51,392 nt of DNA from Coriobacteriia bacterium (GTDB taxonomy: Bacteria; Actinomycetota; Coriobacteriia; Coriobacteriales; Eggerthellaceae), in the NCBI GenBank assembly GCA_030537355.1, contig JAUNNF010000011.1, positions 1 through 51,392 on the forward strand, written 5' to 3'. The translations under genes were made by a program, and so were the position numbers. Below the pieces are notes generated by a model. That model was not told the DNA's origin. It did no database searches and worked only from the letters and a program-made list of their open reading frames with translations. Of the stretch, positions 51,392 through 51,392 are shown in pieces (positions within the stretch are counted from its first letter, which is position 1; each line of letters begins with the position of its first letter).

Positions 51392-51392
51392 G

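Noticed and set aside
1-51392. Circular replicon suggested by matching ends
   Set aside because: The matching ends are inverted, not direct, and the genes are chromosomal housekeeping genes.
1-51392. CRISPR array, prophage, transposon, toxin-antitoxin or other defence island
   Set aside because: No direct-repeat arrays, integrases, transposases or paired toxin genes were seen; the only candidate toxin-like gene is the solitary Fic.

Overview
The window is 51.4 kb of gene-dense, low-GC DNA (roughly mid-30s % GC by eye) with 45 protein genes, one tRNA and almost no free space; the longest gap between genes is about 150 bases. The actinobacterial integration host factor (mihF) next to gmk and rpoZ, BTAD/SARP-type regulation, twin-arginine secreted proteins, a minimal two-gene SUF system and a pyrophosphate-type phosphofructokinase together suggest an anaerobic low-GC actinobacterium, most likely of class Coriobacteriia. 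That placement is inference from gene content; no rRNA is present. The first 54 bases are the exact reverse complement of bases 51338-51391, so the window begins and ends in one shared sequence in opposite orientation.

Layout. 1-1.5 kb: a deaminated-purine DNA glycosylase and an HTH-Fic protein, both apparently leaderless. 1.4-9.7 kb (minus): one tight operon malQ-glgP-M16C peptidase-sufC-sufB. 9.8-17 kb: a membrane-anchored protein, an 811-residue STAND-ATPase/SARP-BTAD regulator, secA and prfB. 17-19.4 kb: mihF-gmk-rpoZ-thiI. 19.4-23.6 kb (minus): comEA-comEC-holA and a membrane protein. 23.7-26.9 kb: chorismate mutase, DAHP synthase and PcrA helicase. 26.9-30.1 kb: a Tat-exported protein, a basic membrane protein, xth and a small membrane protein. 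30.1-35.7 kb: hpt-ftsH, a small gene, smpB, an acidic protein, rpsB-tsf, terminator and tRNA-Pro(CGG). 35.7-43.5 kb: PTS EIIBC, a two-domain PPK2 protein, Kup K+ transporter and a Ca2+-type P-ATPase. 43.5-48.9 kb: the deoC-deoD-deoB operon facing a nucleoside transporter, then prs and pth. 48.9-51.4 kb: PPi-type phosphofructokinase and an apparently shortened Tat-lipoprotein solute-binding protein.

The genes combine core translation and secretion with a phosphate-thrifty carbon economy: phosphorolysis of glycogen and nucleosides, PPi-dependent glycolysis and polyphosphate-dependent nucleotide phosphorylation. I see no prophage, IS element, CRISPR array or defence island.

The strongest unusual signals are in how genes start and stop. 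malQ and thiI have no canonical start codon where their families begin, and both have ATT there. RF2 has Ser-Pro-Thr in place of its Ser-Pro-Phe stop-codon motif, and TGA ends only 7 of 45 genes. Four genes have a -10 element placed as for leaderless mRNA. All six convergent gene pairs overlap at their stop codons. Two divergent intergenic regions share an overlapping ATTATAAT -10 pair.
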